Shown piece after piece: positions 35,268-44,817 of a DNA stretch of 64,000 bases. A program made the translations under genes and the position numbers. The DNA is from an uncultured Cohaesibacter sp. (GTDB lineage: Bacteria; Pseudomonadota; Alphaproteobacteria; Rhizobiales; Cohaesibacteraceae), in contig NZ_OY821667.1 of assembly GCF_963682185.1 (NCBI RefSeq), positions 4,353,501 to 4,417,500 of the forward strand. Reading direction: 5' to 3'. Within the stretch, counting starts at the first letter, position 1. Each line of letters starts with the position of its first letter. The notes below the pieces were generated by a model. That model had not been told where the DNA came from and ran no database searches. It saw nothing but the letters and a program-made list of their open reading frames with translations.

Positions 35268-36794
35268 TCAGTTGACCCCGACTTTGGCTTTAGGTTCATT
35301 GTCGTTGGCTGCAGTTGGCGCTGCAACCGATGCCGAGGCGGAAACTGCCGGTTTGTCAGGCGTCGCATCAGCATGCTTGATCTGCTGGCCGACGGTAACG
35401 ATCAGCATCTTGGAGGGATCAAGCAGGCGTTTGGCTGCGCGTTTGGCATCATCCAGCGTAACCCCTTCGATATAGCTGTTGCGCTTGTCGAAATAGTCGA
35501 TGCCCAGCTTTTCATTCTGGATACCAACCAGCTGGCGGGAAATTTTCGATGAGCTGTCAAAGCGCAATGGATAGTTGCCGATGAGGAATTTCTTGGCTGA
35601 AGCCAGTTCTTCCTCAGTCGGGCCTTCATTGCCAAGGCGTTGGATTTCCTGCTTGACCAGCATCAGCGCCTGATCGGCATTTTCCGTGCGGGTGCCCATG
35701 CCTCCGGCCAGCATCTGCGCATGGTCATAATCAGTCAAATAGCTATAGACCCCGTAGGCAAGGCCGCGCTTCTCGCGAATCTCTTCATAAAGACGCGAGG
35801 AGAAGGAGCCGCCGCCCAGAATATGATTGACCAGATAGGCCGCAAAGAAGTCGTCGTCATGGCGCTTGATGCCCGGCATGGCGAAGCTGATCTTGGTTTG
35901 CGGCGTAGCAAAATCGACGTGGAATTCACCCGTTTTGGAAATCTCGACATCGTCCACCGGCTGAAGTGTGCCACTTTCCGGCAGCGGCGCGAACACCTTG
36001 TCGAGCATTGCCTTGAGGCTTTCGGCATCAATGGCGCCAACAACGCCGATGGTGAGGCCGTCGCGGGTCATCACATTCTTGTGCATGGCAACCAGATCGT
36101 CGCGGGTGATACGGGCAAGAGAGGCCTCTGTGCCGTTTGTATCGCGTCCATAGGGATGGCCCTCAAAGAGCGCATCCCGCATGGCTCGTGATGCGATGGC
36201 ATCAGGGTCGGTCAGTTTCCGCTTGGCCGAAACGATCCATTGCGCACGCATGCGCTCAATCGGGTTTGCGTCGAAATGCGGAGCTTGCAGGGACTTGGCC
36301 AGCAGATCGAAGGCGATGTCCTTGTTTGGCGTCAGGGTGCGCAGCGAACCATAGAAGCGGTCGCGGCCTGCATCGAAGCTGAGTTTGATCGCATTGTCTT
36401 CAAGGGCAGTCTGAAAGGCCTGACTGTCCATATCGGCTGCGCCTTCATCGAGCAGGCTGGAGAGCATGGCCGCTGTGCCAGCCTTGCCGTCCGCATCCTG
36501 AGCGCTGCCGCCGGTGAAGGAAAAATCGATCGCGATGATTGGCACGGTATTGTCTTCAACCAGCCAGGCTTCAATGCCCTTGTCACTGACGACGCGCTGG
36601 ATTTCCGTAGCGCCTGCATAACTCCAACTGAGCATGATCAGAAGGCTGGTCAAAAGGGTCAGCGTCAAGAGGCGCGGAGCTGAAAGCTTGTTGCTTGGAG
36701 CCAAAGCAATTGCACGAGCCTTTTTGCGGCGCGACTGAGCGATGGCATTCTGGATCTGTGCCTGGCGCAAGAGGGCGGCCTGTCGTCTGGTCAT
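35268..36794 (-). CDS. M16-family peptidase-like protein lacking the HxxEH site
   Basis: 508 residues with an N-terminal hydrophobic segment (about 41-58) ending YAGA, so exported or membrane anchored. Two M16 folds are present, and LYEEIREKRGLAYGVYSYLTD is the conserved R/Y motif of the C-terminal half. At the place where active members have HxxEH the protein reads MLSSLLDEGAADM, so the zinc site is missing and it is expected to be catalytically inactive. The ATG at 36794 has a perfect AGGAGG six bases away and lies 10 bases after the active M16 gene, with which it probably pairs, as in other alphaproteobacterial and mitochondrial heterodimers. Confidence 0.88.
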   Translation of the reverse strand: MTRRQAALLRQAQIQNAIAQSRRKKARAIALAPSNKLSAPRLLTLTLLTSLLIMLSWSYAGATEIQRVVSDKGIEAWLVEDNTVPIIAIDFSFTGGSAQDADGKAGTAAMLSSLLDEGAADMDSQAFQTALEDNAIKLSFDAGRDRFYGSLRTLTPNKDIAFDLLAKSLQAPHFDANPIERMRAQWIVSAKRKLTDPDAIASRAMRDALFEGHPYGRDTNGTEASLARITRDDLVAMHKNVMTRDGLTIGVVGAIDAESLKAMLDKVFAPLPESGTLQPVDDVEISKTGEFHVDFATPQTKISFAMPGIKRHDDDFFAAYLVNHILGGGSFSSRLYEEIREKRGLAYGVYSYLTDYDHAQMLAGGMGTRTENADQALMLVKQEIQRLGNEGPTEEELASAKKFLIGNYPLRFDSSSKISRQLVGIQNEKLGIDYFDKRNSYIEGVTLDDAKRAAKRLLDPSKMLIVTVGQQIKHADATPDKPAVSASASVAAPTAANDNEPKAKVGVN

Positions 36795-36804
36795 CTTGAT
36801 CCTC

Positions 36805-38505
36805 CTATTCTGCAGTAGCGCTGGAAGGCGCCGCGTCGTCATTGGCAGTTGATGGTGTGCCCTCTGCTTTCGGTTTCGGCTTTGGCTGGCCCTGCGGTCG
36901 GGCCTTCGGATTCGGTACCTTCTGTGAAGCGCGTGGCGGATCCTTCGGATAGCTCATCTCTCTGGCTTTCGGGATGGCCTGATCCACATCGCTGCATTCT
37001 TTGTCGCCTTGCGCGCTGGAAGGCTCAATGCTGGCCCCCGGCGGCAACAGATAGCCTGTCACGGACCGATGCGCTTGCAGATATTTCTCAGCTACGGCCT
37101 TGATCTGCTCGGGGGTGACTTCAGCCAGATGCTCTGGCCATTTTCTCAATTCATCCAAAGACTGGCCGGTAGAAAGGGCCGTGCCGACGATTCGGGCCAA
37201 TGCGGCCTGATTGTCCTGAGCATAGAAGGTCTGAGCCAGCAGTGAGCGCTTGGCACGCGCCACTTCATCTTCGCTGACACCATCTTTCATGATTCTGTCG
37301 ATTTCGGTTCGGATGCCCGCCTGCACATCGCCCACCGTATGGCCTGCCGTTGGGGTGCCGTAAAACAGCATGCGCGTGTCATCAAGACCGGTGCCCTGAT
37401 AATAGGCGCCAGCAGAGGTCGCGATCTTGTTGTCGATAACCAATGTCTTGTAGAGGCGCGAATTGGTGCCTGAGCCAAGGATATAGCCCAACAGATCAAG
37501 TGCCTCGGCCTCTCCATTTTTGGCTGTGCTGTCTGACGGGGTACCATAGGCCTGACGCACACTGGCCTGATTGACCCGCTCATCACTGAAAGTGAGGCTG
37601 CGCGCGGTGCGCTGTGGTGGCTCGTGCGGGCGAATCCGTGCCTTCGGCTCGGCACGTCGCTTGACCTTTCCATAGGTCTTTTCCGCCAGAGAGCGCACTT
37701 CATCCTCAGAAATGTCGCCTGCGACGATCAAAATTGCGTTATTGGGCGTGTAATACTCATTATACCAGTCAATCGCATCCTGCCGGTCAAGCTGTTCCAT
37801 TTCATGCTCCCAGCCAATGACCGGAATACCGTAAGGGTGATTGCGATAAAGCGCAGCATCAAGAGATTCGCTCAGGAGAGCAGCGGGATTGCTGTCTATG
37901 CGCATGGCGCGCTCTTCCAGAATGACCTTCAATTCCGGCTTCACCTGTTCGTCGGTGAGCTGCAGATTGGCCATGCGATCAGCTTCCAACTCCATCATCA
38001 ACCCGAGATGTTGCTTGGCAACCCGCTGATAATAGGCGGTATAATCCTGGGTCGTGAAGGCATTCTCCTCGCCACCAAGAGACGCTATGATTTTGGAGAA
38101 TTCACCGTCCGGATGGGCCTTGGTGCCTTTGAACATCAGATGTTCGAGGAAATGCGCGATCCCCGAAACGCCGGGCTTCTCATCGGCGGCTCCCACTTTA
38201 TACCAGACCATATGGGTAACCACAGGCGCACGATGATCGGGAATCACCACCACCTGCATGCCATTCTCTAGCTGGAAGGTGGAGAAATTCTGCCCGAATT
38301 GCGGTAATTCTGCCAGATTGGCTCCCATTGCCTGACCAAGGGCTGCCGATGGTGCCGCTGCAGCCTGTGCGGCGCTTTTCGAGGGCGCTGCCGTAGACTG
38401 GCTCGCCAGAGCTGCCGAGCCGCTGCCAAGAAGGCCGCCTGTCATCAGCATGATCACCATGGATCGGTGGATCGAGCGATTCAATGAGAAAACCTGTCTT
38501 CGCAT
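36805..38505 (-). CDS. M16-family zinc protease (active subunit)
   Basis: 566 residues with an N-terminal signal-like segment (about 15-34). The zinc site HFLEH (118-122) is intact, with the third ligand glutamate expected in LMMELEADRMANL. The sequence GNNENAFTTQDYTAYYQ-like GGEENAFTTQDYTAYY and LYKTLVIDNKIATSAGAYY are typical of M16 peptidases, which degrade unfolded peptides in an enclosed clam-like chamber. The C terminus is a long Pro/Lys/Ser/Ala-rich tail (last 50 residues). The gene is immediately upstream of its inactive paralogue. Location is probably periplasmic; the substrate is unknown. A GGAGA precedes the ATG. Confidence 0.9.
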   Translation of the reverse strand: MRRQVFSLNRSIHRSMVIMLMTGGLLGSGSAALASQSTAAPSKSAAQAAAAPSAALGQAMGANLAELPQFGQNFSTFQLENGMQVVVIPDHRAPVVTHMVWYKVGAADEKPGVSGIAHFLEHLMFKGTKAHPDGEFSKIIASLGGEENAFTTQDYTAYYQRVAKQHLGLMMELEADRMANLQLTDEQVKPELKVILEERAMRIDSNPAALLSESLDAALYRNHPYGIPVIGWEHEMEQLDRQDAIDWYNEYYTPNNAILIVAGDISEDEVRSLAEKTYGKVKRRAEPKARIRPHEPPQRTARSLTFSDERVNQASVRQAYGTPSDSTAKNGEAEALDLLGYILGSGTNSRLYKTLVIDNKIATSAGAYYQGTGLDDTRMLFYGTPTAGHTVGDVQAGIRTEIDRIMKDGVSEDEVARAKRSLLAQTFYAQDNQAALARIVGTALSTGQSLDELRKWPEHLAEVTPEQIKAVAEKYLQAHRSVTGYLLPPGASIEPSSAQGDKECSDVDQAIPKAREMSYPKDPPRASQKVPNPKARPQGQPKPKPKAEGTPSTANDDAAPSSATAE

Positions 38506-39299
38506 TCAAATCTCCAGTCTTTATTCGAAGCGTCCGCTTGCGGGAGCCTGTCTTTCTGATTTGGCTAGGCGTTTAACGCATTGCCAACAAACACCAAGTT
38601 TCCAATTCAGCCCTGCCAGAAGCAGTCTTGTCAGAAAACTCTTGCCAAGGCACTAAATCACAGTTGCGGCAAAGCTGTGGCATTTAGAGCAGCCAAGTCG
38701 TCTTTTTGTGCTTCTGCCAATTTATCGCAAGGCAAATGCCCATATGGATTAGCCTGTCATGTCCATATTCTTAAAGTAGGGAGCATATGGTCCATACCCA
38801 AATGAAAAGTTGGTAAGGCAATTGGATGTGATGCGACATGCCGCACTGAGCGCCATTATGCTGCGACACAAAAAGTCATCCGCCTTTATGATGCTGGTGC
38901 GAACAAAGCTTGGGATAGAATCTGGACGAAAAGAGATTCTAACCCGCACGCGGAGATCAGAATAGGCTGTCGGAAAATCAAAGAAACACACAGGTTTTTG
39001 AGACTTTCGTAGTGATACTGATGGTAAAAATCCTGCGCAAAAATCAACAAATGACCGAATTGTGCAAGATTTCAAGCACGTTTTGCACCCGCGAAGAGTA
39101 TCTCTACTGACCAATTGGGCGAATGAATAGAGGATATTTTGCCCGAATTGGCAATTTCTCTAGAAATTACAGGTATATGACTTAGGGCTATGCTGTCTTG
39201 ACACCCCAAGACCGCCCGATTAAGGTGCGCCCGTCTTCGACAGTGCAGGGGCTCAAAGGATGTCCGGTAAAAAGCTTACGGAAATTCAAGGAGGGTCCT
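38506..39299. other. Divergent intergenic region between the M16 operon and the atp operon, 794 bases
   Basis: The largest non-coding stretch in the core part of the window. It is AT-richer than its surroundings, and no open frame in it has a ribosome site or recognisable content. It contains the likely atpI promoter near 39198 and, by inference, that of the M16 pair. Confidence 0.4.
39198..39226 (+). promoter_or_regulatory. Possible sigma-70 promoter of the atp operon
   Basis: TTGACA at 39198-39203, a 17-base spacer, then TAAGGT at 39221-39226 as a weak -10 box, about 75 bases before the atpI ATG. The -35 is perfect; the -10 matches only in part. Confidence 0.4.
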
Positions 39300-39617
39300 A
39301 TGCCGAGAGATGAAGACGACAAGCTGGATGACCGTCTTGGCAATTTGGACGCGGAACTTGCAAAAATGCGTGAGTCCCAAGCGACAAAGAACCGGGAAAA
39401 AATGGACAGCGAACAGAGCAACGGACTTGCGATGGCCTGGCGTCTTGGCTCAGAGTTTGTCGCAGGGGTTCTGGTTGGAACTGCCATCGGCTGGCTGATA
39501 GATGAATGGCTTGGAATACGACCGTGGGGGATGATAATCTTTCTGTTACTCGGTTTCCTGGCCGGAATGCTGAATTTGTTGCGCTCGGCGGGCAAGTTGC
39601 CCCCTCCGGGAGCTTGA
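39300..39617 (+). CDS. atpI: ATP synthase protein I
   Basis: 105 residues from the ATG at 39300 with AAGGAGGGTCCT upstream. An acidic/basic cytoplasmic N terminus (1-45) is followed by two membrane spans (about 50-70 and 76-94) with VAGVLVGTAIGWLIDEW and PWGMIIFLLLGFLAGMLNLLRS, as in alphaproteobacterial AtpI. It helps assemble the c-ring of F0. First gene of the F0 operon; about 150 bases separate it from atpB. Confidence 0.88.
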   Translation: MPRDEDDKLDDRLGNLDAELAKMRESQATKNREKMDSEQSNGLAMAWRLGSEFVAGVLVGTAIGWLIDEWLGIRPWGMIIFLLLGFLAGMLNLLRSAGKLPPPGA

Positions 39618-39764
39618 TTTAAACGAACTGTGACTTGCCATGCGCTTTAATCGCGGGTAAGGACGCAATTAGGAATAAAAGGCCAGTCTGACGATTACGG
39701 CTTTGCGCATTGGGCGCTCCGGACGTCAGGTCAGGTTGACCAGGTTGAATGAGAGGGCAAACGA

Positions 39765-40526
39765 GTGACAGATCCCGCTGTTGATCCGATTCATCAGTTC
39801 CAGATCCATGATATTTTCACTCTGGGCGAAGTCGGTGGTGTGCAGTTCGCAATGACGAACTCCTCCGTATTCATGATCGCAATTGTCGTTCTGATTTCTG
39901 GGTTTCTAATCCTTTCAACATCTGGCCGTGGCCTTGTGCCAACGCGCTGGCAGTCTGCTGCCGAGCTGATGTATGAGCTAGTCGCCAGCACCTTGCGCAA
40001 TTCTGCCGGTACAGAAGGCATGCGTTTCTTCCCGTTCGTCTTTTCGATCTTTGCCTTCGTGCTGACGGCAAACGTGATCGGTCTTGTCCCTTATTTCATG
40101 ACGGTGACCAGTCATCTGATCATTACCGCTGCTCTGGCTCTGCTGGTCATTTTCACCGTTATCGTTTATGGCCTCATGCGCAACGGTCTTGGCTTCTTCA
40201 AGCTGTTTTTGCCGTCCGGGTTGCCTCTGGCAATCGCGCCCTTTATCGCCATTATTGAAGTGCTATCCTTCCTGTCGCGTCCGGTTTCCCTTTCCTTGCG
40301 TCTGTTCGGCAACATGCTTGCCGGTCATATCGTCCTGAAAGTGTTTGCCGGTTTCATCGTCACATTGACGGCGGCAGGCGTCGGAGGCTGGTTTGCCGGC
40401 ATCTTGCCACTCGGCATGACCGTTGCCCTGACAGCACTGGAAACTCTGGTCGCAGTTTTGCAGGCCTATGTATTCACGATCCTCACATGTGTTTATCTCA
40501 ACGACGCGATCCATCCGTCACACTGA
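39765..40526 (+). CDS. atpB: ATP synthase F0 subunit a
   Basis: 253 residues with five or six membrane spans; it provides the half-channels that carry protons to and from the c-ring. The essential arginine is in [18 protein letters not shown] and the C-terminal channel segment is [23 protein letters not shown]. It starts with GTG, with GAGAGGG upstream. Gene order I-B-E-F'-F is the alphaproteobacterial F0 operon, separate from the F1 genes, which are not in the window. Confidence 0.96.
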   Translation: MTDPAVDPIHQFQIHDIFTLGEVGGVQFAMTNSSVFMIAIVVLISGFLILSTSGRGLVPTRWQSAAELMYELVASTLRNSAGTEGMRFFPFVFSIFAFVLTANVIGLVPYFMTVTSHLIITAALALLVIFTVIVYGLMRNGLGFFKLFLPSGLPLAIAPFIAIIEVLSFLSRPVSLSLRLFGNMLAGHIVLKVFAGFIVTLTAAGVGGWFAGILPLGMTVALTALETLVAVLQAYVFTILTCVYLNDAIHPSH

Positions 40527-40611
40527 TAGGGCATGCAAGGCTCGTTTGAATGAGTTCGAACCAACATTAACCCAACTCAAATTCTGATTGAATGAAACAG
40601 GAGAATTTACA

Positions 40612-40839
40612 ATGGATGCAGAAGCAGCAAAGCTGATTGGTGCTGGTATCGCTTGTATTGGTATGGCTGGCGCTGGTATCGGTGTTGGTACTATCTTTGG
40701 CAACTATCTGACCGGTGCACTGCGCAACCCGTCCGCAGCAGCCTCTCAGTTCACCAACGCTCTGGTTGGCGCAGCGCTTGCAGAAGGTCTTGGCATCTTC
40801 TCTCTCGTCGTTGCCTTCCTGCTGATGTTCGTTGTTTAA
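40612..40839 (+). CDS. atpE: ATP synthase F0 subunit c
   Basis: 75 residues, a hairpin of two membrane helices joined by the polar loop RNPSAA. The proton-carrying carboxylate is the glutamate of [15 protein letters not shown]. The glycine-rich first helix [21 protein letters not shown] packs the ring. The ATG at 40612 has AGGAGA seven bases upstream; the eight codons before it in frame are unsupported. Confidence 0.96.
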   Translation: MDAEAAKLIGAGIACIGMAGAGIGVGTIFGNYLTGALRNPSAAASQFTNALVGAALAEGLGIFSLVVAFLLMFVV

Positions 40840-41150
40840 GACTGATTTTCTGTCCTGAGGGGCAGGAGTGGACAACGGGAAAGATTCAAGGATTCAGTTT
40901 CGCCTTGATTTCTTCAGTCATATGGTTTGAAGCGGGCCGACAATCTGTCAGTCCCTTCTTCCATTGAAGAGACGACGATCTCTCGTTTCTTTGCCTACGG
41001 GGGCAAGCCCTTTGCCGCGTTTTTCGGCGATTGGCTTGTGTTCTATGGCAAAGTTATTCGGTCTCGATTTCAGCACGCATAGGCTGTTGGTTGATCCAGA
41101 TCGCTTGAGGGACAGAGCTGTGAAATTGACGTTATGATTTGGAGATGACG
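40840..41150 (+). other. Long intergenic space inside the atp operon, 311 bases
   Basis: Between atpE and atpF'. No supported gene. A small hairpin TCCTG/CAGGA lies near 40852-40868, without a T-run. Such a space after atpE may be a site for mRNA processing that keeps atpE levels high; that is inference. Confidence 0.35.
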
Positions 41151-41708
41151 ATGGCGCAACAGCAGATCGATGCGCATACAGAAGTAGCCGGACACGGCGG
41201 CGAAGAAGGCGGGCATTCATCGTTCCCTCCTTTTGATCCAAACACCTTTGGATCTCAGCTTCTGTGGTTGGCCATCACCTTCGGGCTGCTTTACTACATT
41301 ATGTCCAAGGTGGCTTTGCCACGAATTGCCAACATTCTTGAAGTGCGGCGCGATCGCATCGCCAGCGATCTTGGCGAGGCTGAGCGTTTGAAGCGGGAGA
41401 CAGACGAAGCGATCGCTTCCTACGAAGAGTCTTTGGCTCAGGCACGCCAGAAAGCGCACGGTATTGCCAATACCGCTCGCGACGAAGCAAAATCTCATAT
41501 CGAAGCCGAATTTGCCAAGGTTGAGGCCGACGTCGCCAGTCAGATTTCCGAAGCGGACAAGAAGATTGCCGCAGTCAAGGAAGCTGCCATGGGTGAAGTT
41601 GACGCAATCGCAACAAGCACGACGTCAGCTCTTTTGGAGCAAATACTCGGCTCCAGTGTTGCTGAAAAAGAAGTTTCCAAGGCAGTCACAACTGCCAAGG
41701 CGAACTAG
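41151..41708 (+). CDS. atpG: ATP synthase F0 subunit b' (second b-type stalk subunit)
   Basis: 185 residues. A His/Gly-rich N-terminal segment is followed by one membrane span (LLWLAITFGLLYYIMSK, about 37-55) and a long charged coiled coil that forms half of the peripheral stalk. Photosynthetic bacteria and alphaproteobacteria have two b-type genes, and this is the longer b' member; it is sometimes labelled atpF2 or atpX. The ATG at 41151 is preferred because GGAG lies six bases before it. The next gene, atpF, starts 12 bases later. Confidence 0.9.
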   Translation: MAQQQIDAHTEVAGHGGEEGGHSSFPPFDPNTFGSQLLWLAITFGLLYYIMSKVALPRIANILEVRRDRIASDLGEAERLKRETDEAIASYEESLAQARQKAHGIANTARDEAKSHIEAEFAKVEADVASQISEADKKIAAVKEAAMGEVDAIATSTTSALLEQILGSSVAEKEVSKAVTTAKAN

Positions 41709-41720
41709 AGGGAGAGCCTG

Positions 41721-42203
41721 ATGGGTACAAATACGCTATGGGCCTTTGTCGGTCTCCTTATCTTTGTCGGCATCATCCTCAAGATGGGTGTACCAGGCGC
41801 GATTGCCGGTGCTTTGGACAAACGCGCCAAACTGATTGAGGACGAACTCGATCAGGCACGTCGCCTGCGCGAAGAAGCTCAGGGTTTGCTTGCTGAATAT
41901 CAGCGCAAGGCCCGCGAAGCGGAAAGCGAAGCTGAAGAAATCGTGATGCTCGCCAAGCGTGAAGCCGAAGTCATGGAAAAAGAGGCGCAAGCCAAAATTA
42001 CCGATTTCGTCGCTCGACGCACCAAACTTGCCGAAGACAAGATTGCGCAGGCTGAAGCCAGTGCGATCAGCGAAGTCAAGGGCGCAGCAACGGATCTGGC
42101 CGTCAAGGCGGCAGAACAGATCCTGGCCAAAAAGATGGAAGGCAAGGCAGGCAAGGATCTGTTGAAAGCTTCTATCGCTGAGGTGGGCTCCAAGCTCCAC
42201 TGA
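41721..42203 (+). CDS. atpF: ATP synthase F0 subunit b
   Basis: 160 residues: one N-terminal membrane span (LWAFVGLLIFVGIILKM, about 6-22) and a long Ala/Glu/Lys-rich coiled coil that pairs with b' to form the stator. GAGGGAGAG precedes the ATG. It is the last recognised gene of the F0 operon and is followed by a strong terminator at 42245. In related rhizobia rnhB often follows; here only an unexplained short frame does. Confidence 0.94.
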   Translation: MGTNTLWAFVGLLIFVGIILKMGVPGAIAGALDKRAKLIEDELDQARRLREEAQGLLAEYQRKAREAESEAEEIVMLAKREAEVMEKEAQAKITDFVARRTKLAEDKIAQAEASAISEVKGAATDLAVKAAEQILAKKMEGKAGKDLLKASIAEVGSKLH

Positions 42204-42244
42204 ACACATTGCCGATTGCCTGTCTGGCAAGGGTCAAAAATTGT

Positions 42245-42279
42245 GAAAGCCGTAGCATTGATGATGCTGCGGCTTTTTT
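42245..42279 (+). terminator. Rho-independent terminator of the atp operon
   Basis: AAAGCCG-t-AGCAT / ATGCT-g-CGGCTTT with tgatg-type loop, followed by TTTTTTG. It lies 41 bases past the atpF stop. Confidence 0.85.
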
Positions 42280-42329
42280 GTTGGACAAAGGCTACGTGAG
42301 CCGCTGGCGGCTTGGGGCAAAGGAGAGGA

Positions 42330-42410
42330 ATGGCGACGCGACGCTCCAAGGAGGTGCGCGCAGCTCCGAGTAGTACCCAAATACTTAGAACCTACAGGGC
42401 GTTGCCATAG
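42330..42410 (+). pseudogene. Short frame after atpF, possible gene remnant
   Basis: 26 codons starting with ATG (42330) behind AAAGGAGAGG, beginning MATRRSKEVRAAPSST and ending abruptly at a TAG. The basic start and strong ribosome site look like the beginning of a real gene, and in other rhizobia rnhB sits at this place, but the peptide is too short to match anything. It overlaps the 3' end of the minus-strand gene at 42392. It may be a remnant cut by insertion of the accessory patch, or chance. Confidence 0.2.
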
Positions 42411-43120
42411 AGCCATCTGACGCCGGTTTTGAGACCCACTGTGCAGATGTTGGCAAAAGCACCAGTTGAGAGCTTGGCGACGTCTCTGTGCAGACTAGCA
42501 TCCGACAGTTGTTTCTCAAGCGATGGAGGTTCATCGCGTAGCCATATCAAAAGACTGGTGTTCGGTTCGTAATGTTTGCTCGTCTTGCGGAGCACGGCGC
42601 GCTTTATTTCGCGTTCCACCTCCTGAACACTGATGCCGAAGGGACGGAATTTATCAATCACAACGCCAACCCGTGACATTTCGCGATCATGGCGTACCAG
42701 ATCCGCTCCCTGTCTTGGGTTCATGGCACGCGTAATCTCCAGATAGCCTTCGCGATCAGGCGAAATATGGGGTTGATTGGAGATAATCCGGTAGATGGCA
42801 TCGAAACTGCACCCATTGTCGGTTTTCGGGTCACCGCTGCCTGTCCGTGTGGCACAGACTTCCATCGTTGAATCCCAATTGCGGATATCGCCGCTGATAT
42901 GCTTGCCGAAAAGCAAGAGAGGCAGCCACTCATCGACATGCTTGGCTCCCGGTCCGATATGTGACGTTGATGGATGCTGCTGAACGAAATAGGGTTGCTC
43001 GTTCGCCAAAGCACGATCGAAATTCTGTATTCGTATGCTTTCTTCCCAGAATAGCTCTTCGAACTCGCAAATATTCAGCCAGTCGGTTAAAGCTGGGTCA
43101 GATGGACTTTCATAAATCAT
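42392..43120 (-). CDS. Protein of unknown function in an accessory patch
   Basis: 242 residues from the ATG at 43120 (GGAAG upstream); the frame extends ten codons to a TTG. It is soluble and has no signal or membrane span. Visible features are a Trp-rich N-terminal region (WLNICEFEELFWEE), GPGAKHVDEWLPLLLFGKHI, and a C-terminal alpha/beta segment EVEREIKRAVLRKTSKHY followed by NTSLLIWLRDEPP. No motif gives a function. Codon use is less GC-biased than in neighbouring core genes. It ends 190 bases from atpF and faces it. I do not recognise a family. Confidence 0.6.
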   Translation of the reverse strand: MIYESPSDPALTDWLNICEFEELFWEESIRIQNFDRALANEQPYFVQQHPSTSHIGPGAKHVDEWLPLLLFGKHISGDIRNWDSTMEVCATRTGSGDPKTDNGCSFDAIYRIISNQPHISPDREGYLEITRAMNPRQGADLVRHDREMSRVGVVIDKFRPFGISVQEVEREIKRAVLRKTSKHYEPNTSLLIWLRDEPPSLEKQLSDASLHRDVAKLSTGAFANICTVGLKTGVRWLYGNAL

Positions 43121-43760
43121 GCGACTTGCTTCCAAGAATCGTTTGATCAATATCCACTTTCCAAACTATTGAGCCAAAAAATTGTGTGAAAATCAACGTT
43201 CTTTCTAGATGCGAATTCTCGGCACCCCGTTTGTTCTTTCTGATTACTTGCTAGTGTTTGAAGAAAAAGGGCGCGCATTGCGATCCATATTGCGACTCGA
43301 TTTGGAAAAACCATAGATGTTCCAATAGGGTGCTCAAATTTTTTATAGATTTGACGACAGGTGTAAATGAAGGTCGCTTTTGATCTTGCTTTTCCTGGCA
43401 GAAAGGGAGCGCTTTGTGCGCTCAAGCCCGCAATAGGGTGTGACAGGAAGGGGAAGCCGAGGTCGATTTGCTTTTCTCCGGGAAATGTAAGTCAAACCTT
43501 TGGGTGGTTTGAAAAATGCACCTATTGTCAATATATTAGCTATAGCATTGATGAAACAGCGCTTAGGGGAACATCGCCCGGTCCGGGCGTTGACAAGCGA
43601 GGTTCAATCATCGATTGTAAAAATGCTGTTGTATGGCTCGATTCTTGTGGGGAGATACAGCCAATTGCGACGCAGCAAAACTGGTCAATCGCACGGGAGG
43701 AGGGGACCACCGACCGTGATGCGCCATGGCGTCGATGACCATCGACTCGGTTGAAAAATT
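43121..43760. other. Intergenic region in the accessory patch, 640 bases
   Basis: AT-rich, with no protein frame that has both a ribosome site and convincing composition. It should carry promoters for the unknown minus-strand gene and for the TetR gene; neither was pinned down. Confidence 0.4.
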
Positions 43761-44381
43761 ATGACATCGAAAAGCAGAAAGTCTGGAGAAGGGAAAAGGA
43801 ACACCCGAGAATTGATCCTCGAAGTCGCCGAGCGAGAAATCGCGATAAACGGTGTCGAGGGGTTCCGATTGAAGGATGTCGCCGAACAGGTCGGTATTCA
43901 ACTTCCGTCTCTTTATGCGCATTTTGCAGGTCGAAAAGAGTTGCTGGAAGCGTTGACCAACGAATTTCTGGGCACTCTCTATGCGCTCTATAAAGAGCTT
44001 TCAGCCTTGCCGCCGCGCGAAGCGTTGTTGGCGAGTGCGGATCGCACCATTGACCTCTATTTGTCCAAGCGCGGCTATGCCCGTCTGCTGCTCTATGATT
44101 TTCCGGCCCCCAACAAGAATTCCTTGATGACAAACAGTGAGGACAAGATCATCGAGATCTTGAATCTGATCGAGGAAACCATCCAGCGAGGCGTAGCACA
44201 AAATACCGTGCGGGATATTTCCGCCGAGCTATTTCTGTCTTTCCGCCTCGGTTTGACCCTGTTTCCGCTGTTTATGCGCCTTGACAGAAACGGGGGAGAC
44301 ATGGTTACTGATCGGGAGATCATCCATTCGATCAAGCGCGAGTCAAATTTCCTTCTGGCTCACTTCATTTCCGTGCGCTGA
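43761..44381 (+). CDS. TetR/AcrR-family transcriptional regulator
   Basis: 206 residues. The helix-turn-helix is clear in the first 60 residues: TRELILEVAEREIAINGVEG, FRLKDVAEQVGIQLPSLYAHF and RKELLEAL. The rest is an all-helical ligand and dimerisation domain with no recognisable specificity. A regulator of this class normally represses an adjacent transporter or enzyme gene, but nothing of the kind is found within a kilobase, so its target is unknown. There is no strong Shine-Dalgarno site, and no palindromic operator was found next to it. Confidence 0.88.
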   Translation: MTSKSRKSGEGKRNTRELILEVAEREIAINGVEGFRLKDVAEQVGIQLPSLYAHFAGRKELLEALTNEFLGTLYALYKELSALPPREALLASADRTIDLYLSKRGYARLLLYDFPAPNKNSLMTNSEDKIIEILNLIEETIQRGVAQNTVRDISAELFLSFRLGLTLFPLFMRLDRNGGDMVTDREIIHSIKRESNFLLAHFISVR

Positions 44382-44817
44382 TCAGCCATAGCCTCTTTAT
44401 CTGCTTAAGAGACTCGCAAATCCCCTGCGACATGATTCCTCTTTGGATTGTTGCGGGCGGGTATTTGTTTGGCTCATACCGCTTATGCAAATATGCATGG
44501 TAAAAGTTTGGGCACAATTTAAGGGGGGCTGCTCGACGGTTTCTGCCTTAAAGTTGAGCAGATATCGGGATAAAATCCAATGTTTCGTTTGAATCTTTTC
44601 AGGTTTGAAATATTAAATATTAAATTAGTGGCCATTTGAAAAATTATGTGCGGCGTGGAATTTTTCGGCCGAGCAATGCGTTAGGTGCATTTCTAAGGTG
44701 CGTCATTTGAGTGGCTGTCTAGGTGCCTGTCCAAAAAGCCGGGGAAAGGCAATCAGCATTGGACTGAGTCAAATATCTGCGTCTAGCATTGGGCTAAAGT
44801 CATACTACCGGAGTGAA
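44382..44817. other. AT-rich intergenic region, 436 bases
   Basis: Low-GC stretch with TATTAAATATTAAATTA near 44610. No gene supported. Confidence 0.4.

Noticed and set aside
43367-43738. 123-codon plus-strand frame in the accessory patch
   Set aside because: No ribosome site, odd composition and no domain; overlapping frames of similar quality exist.
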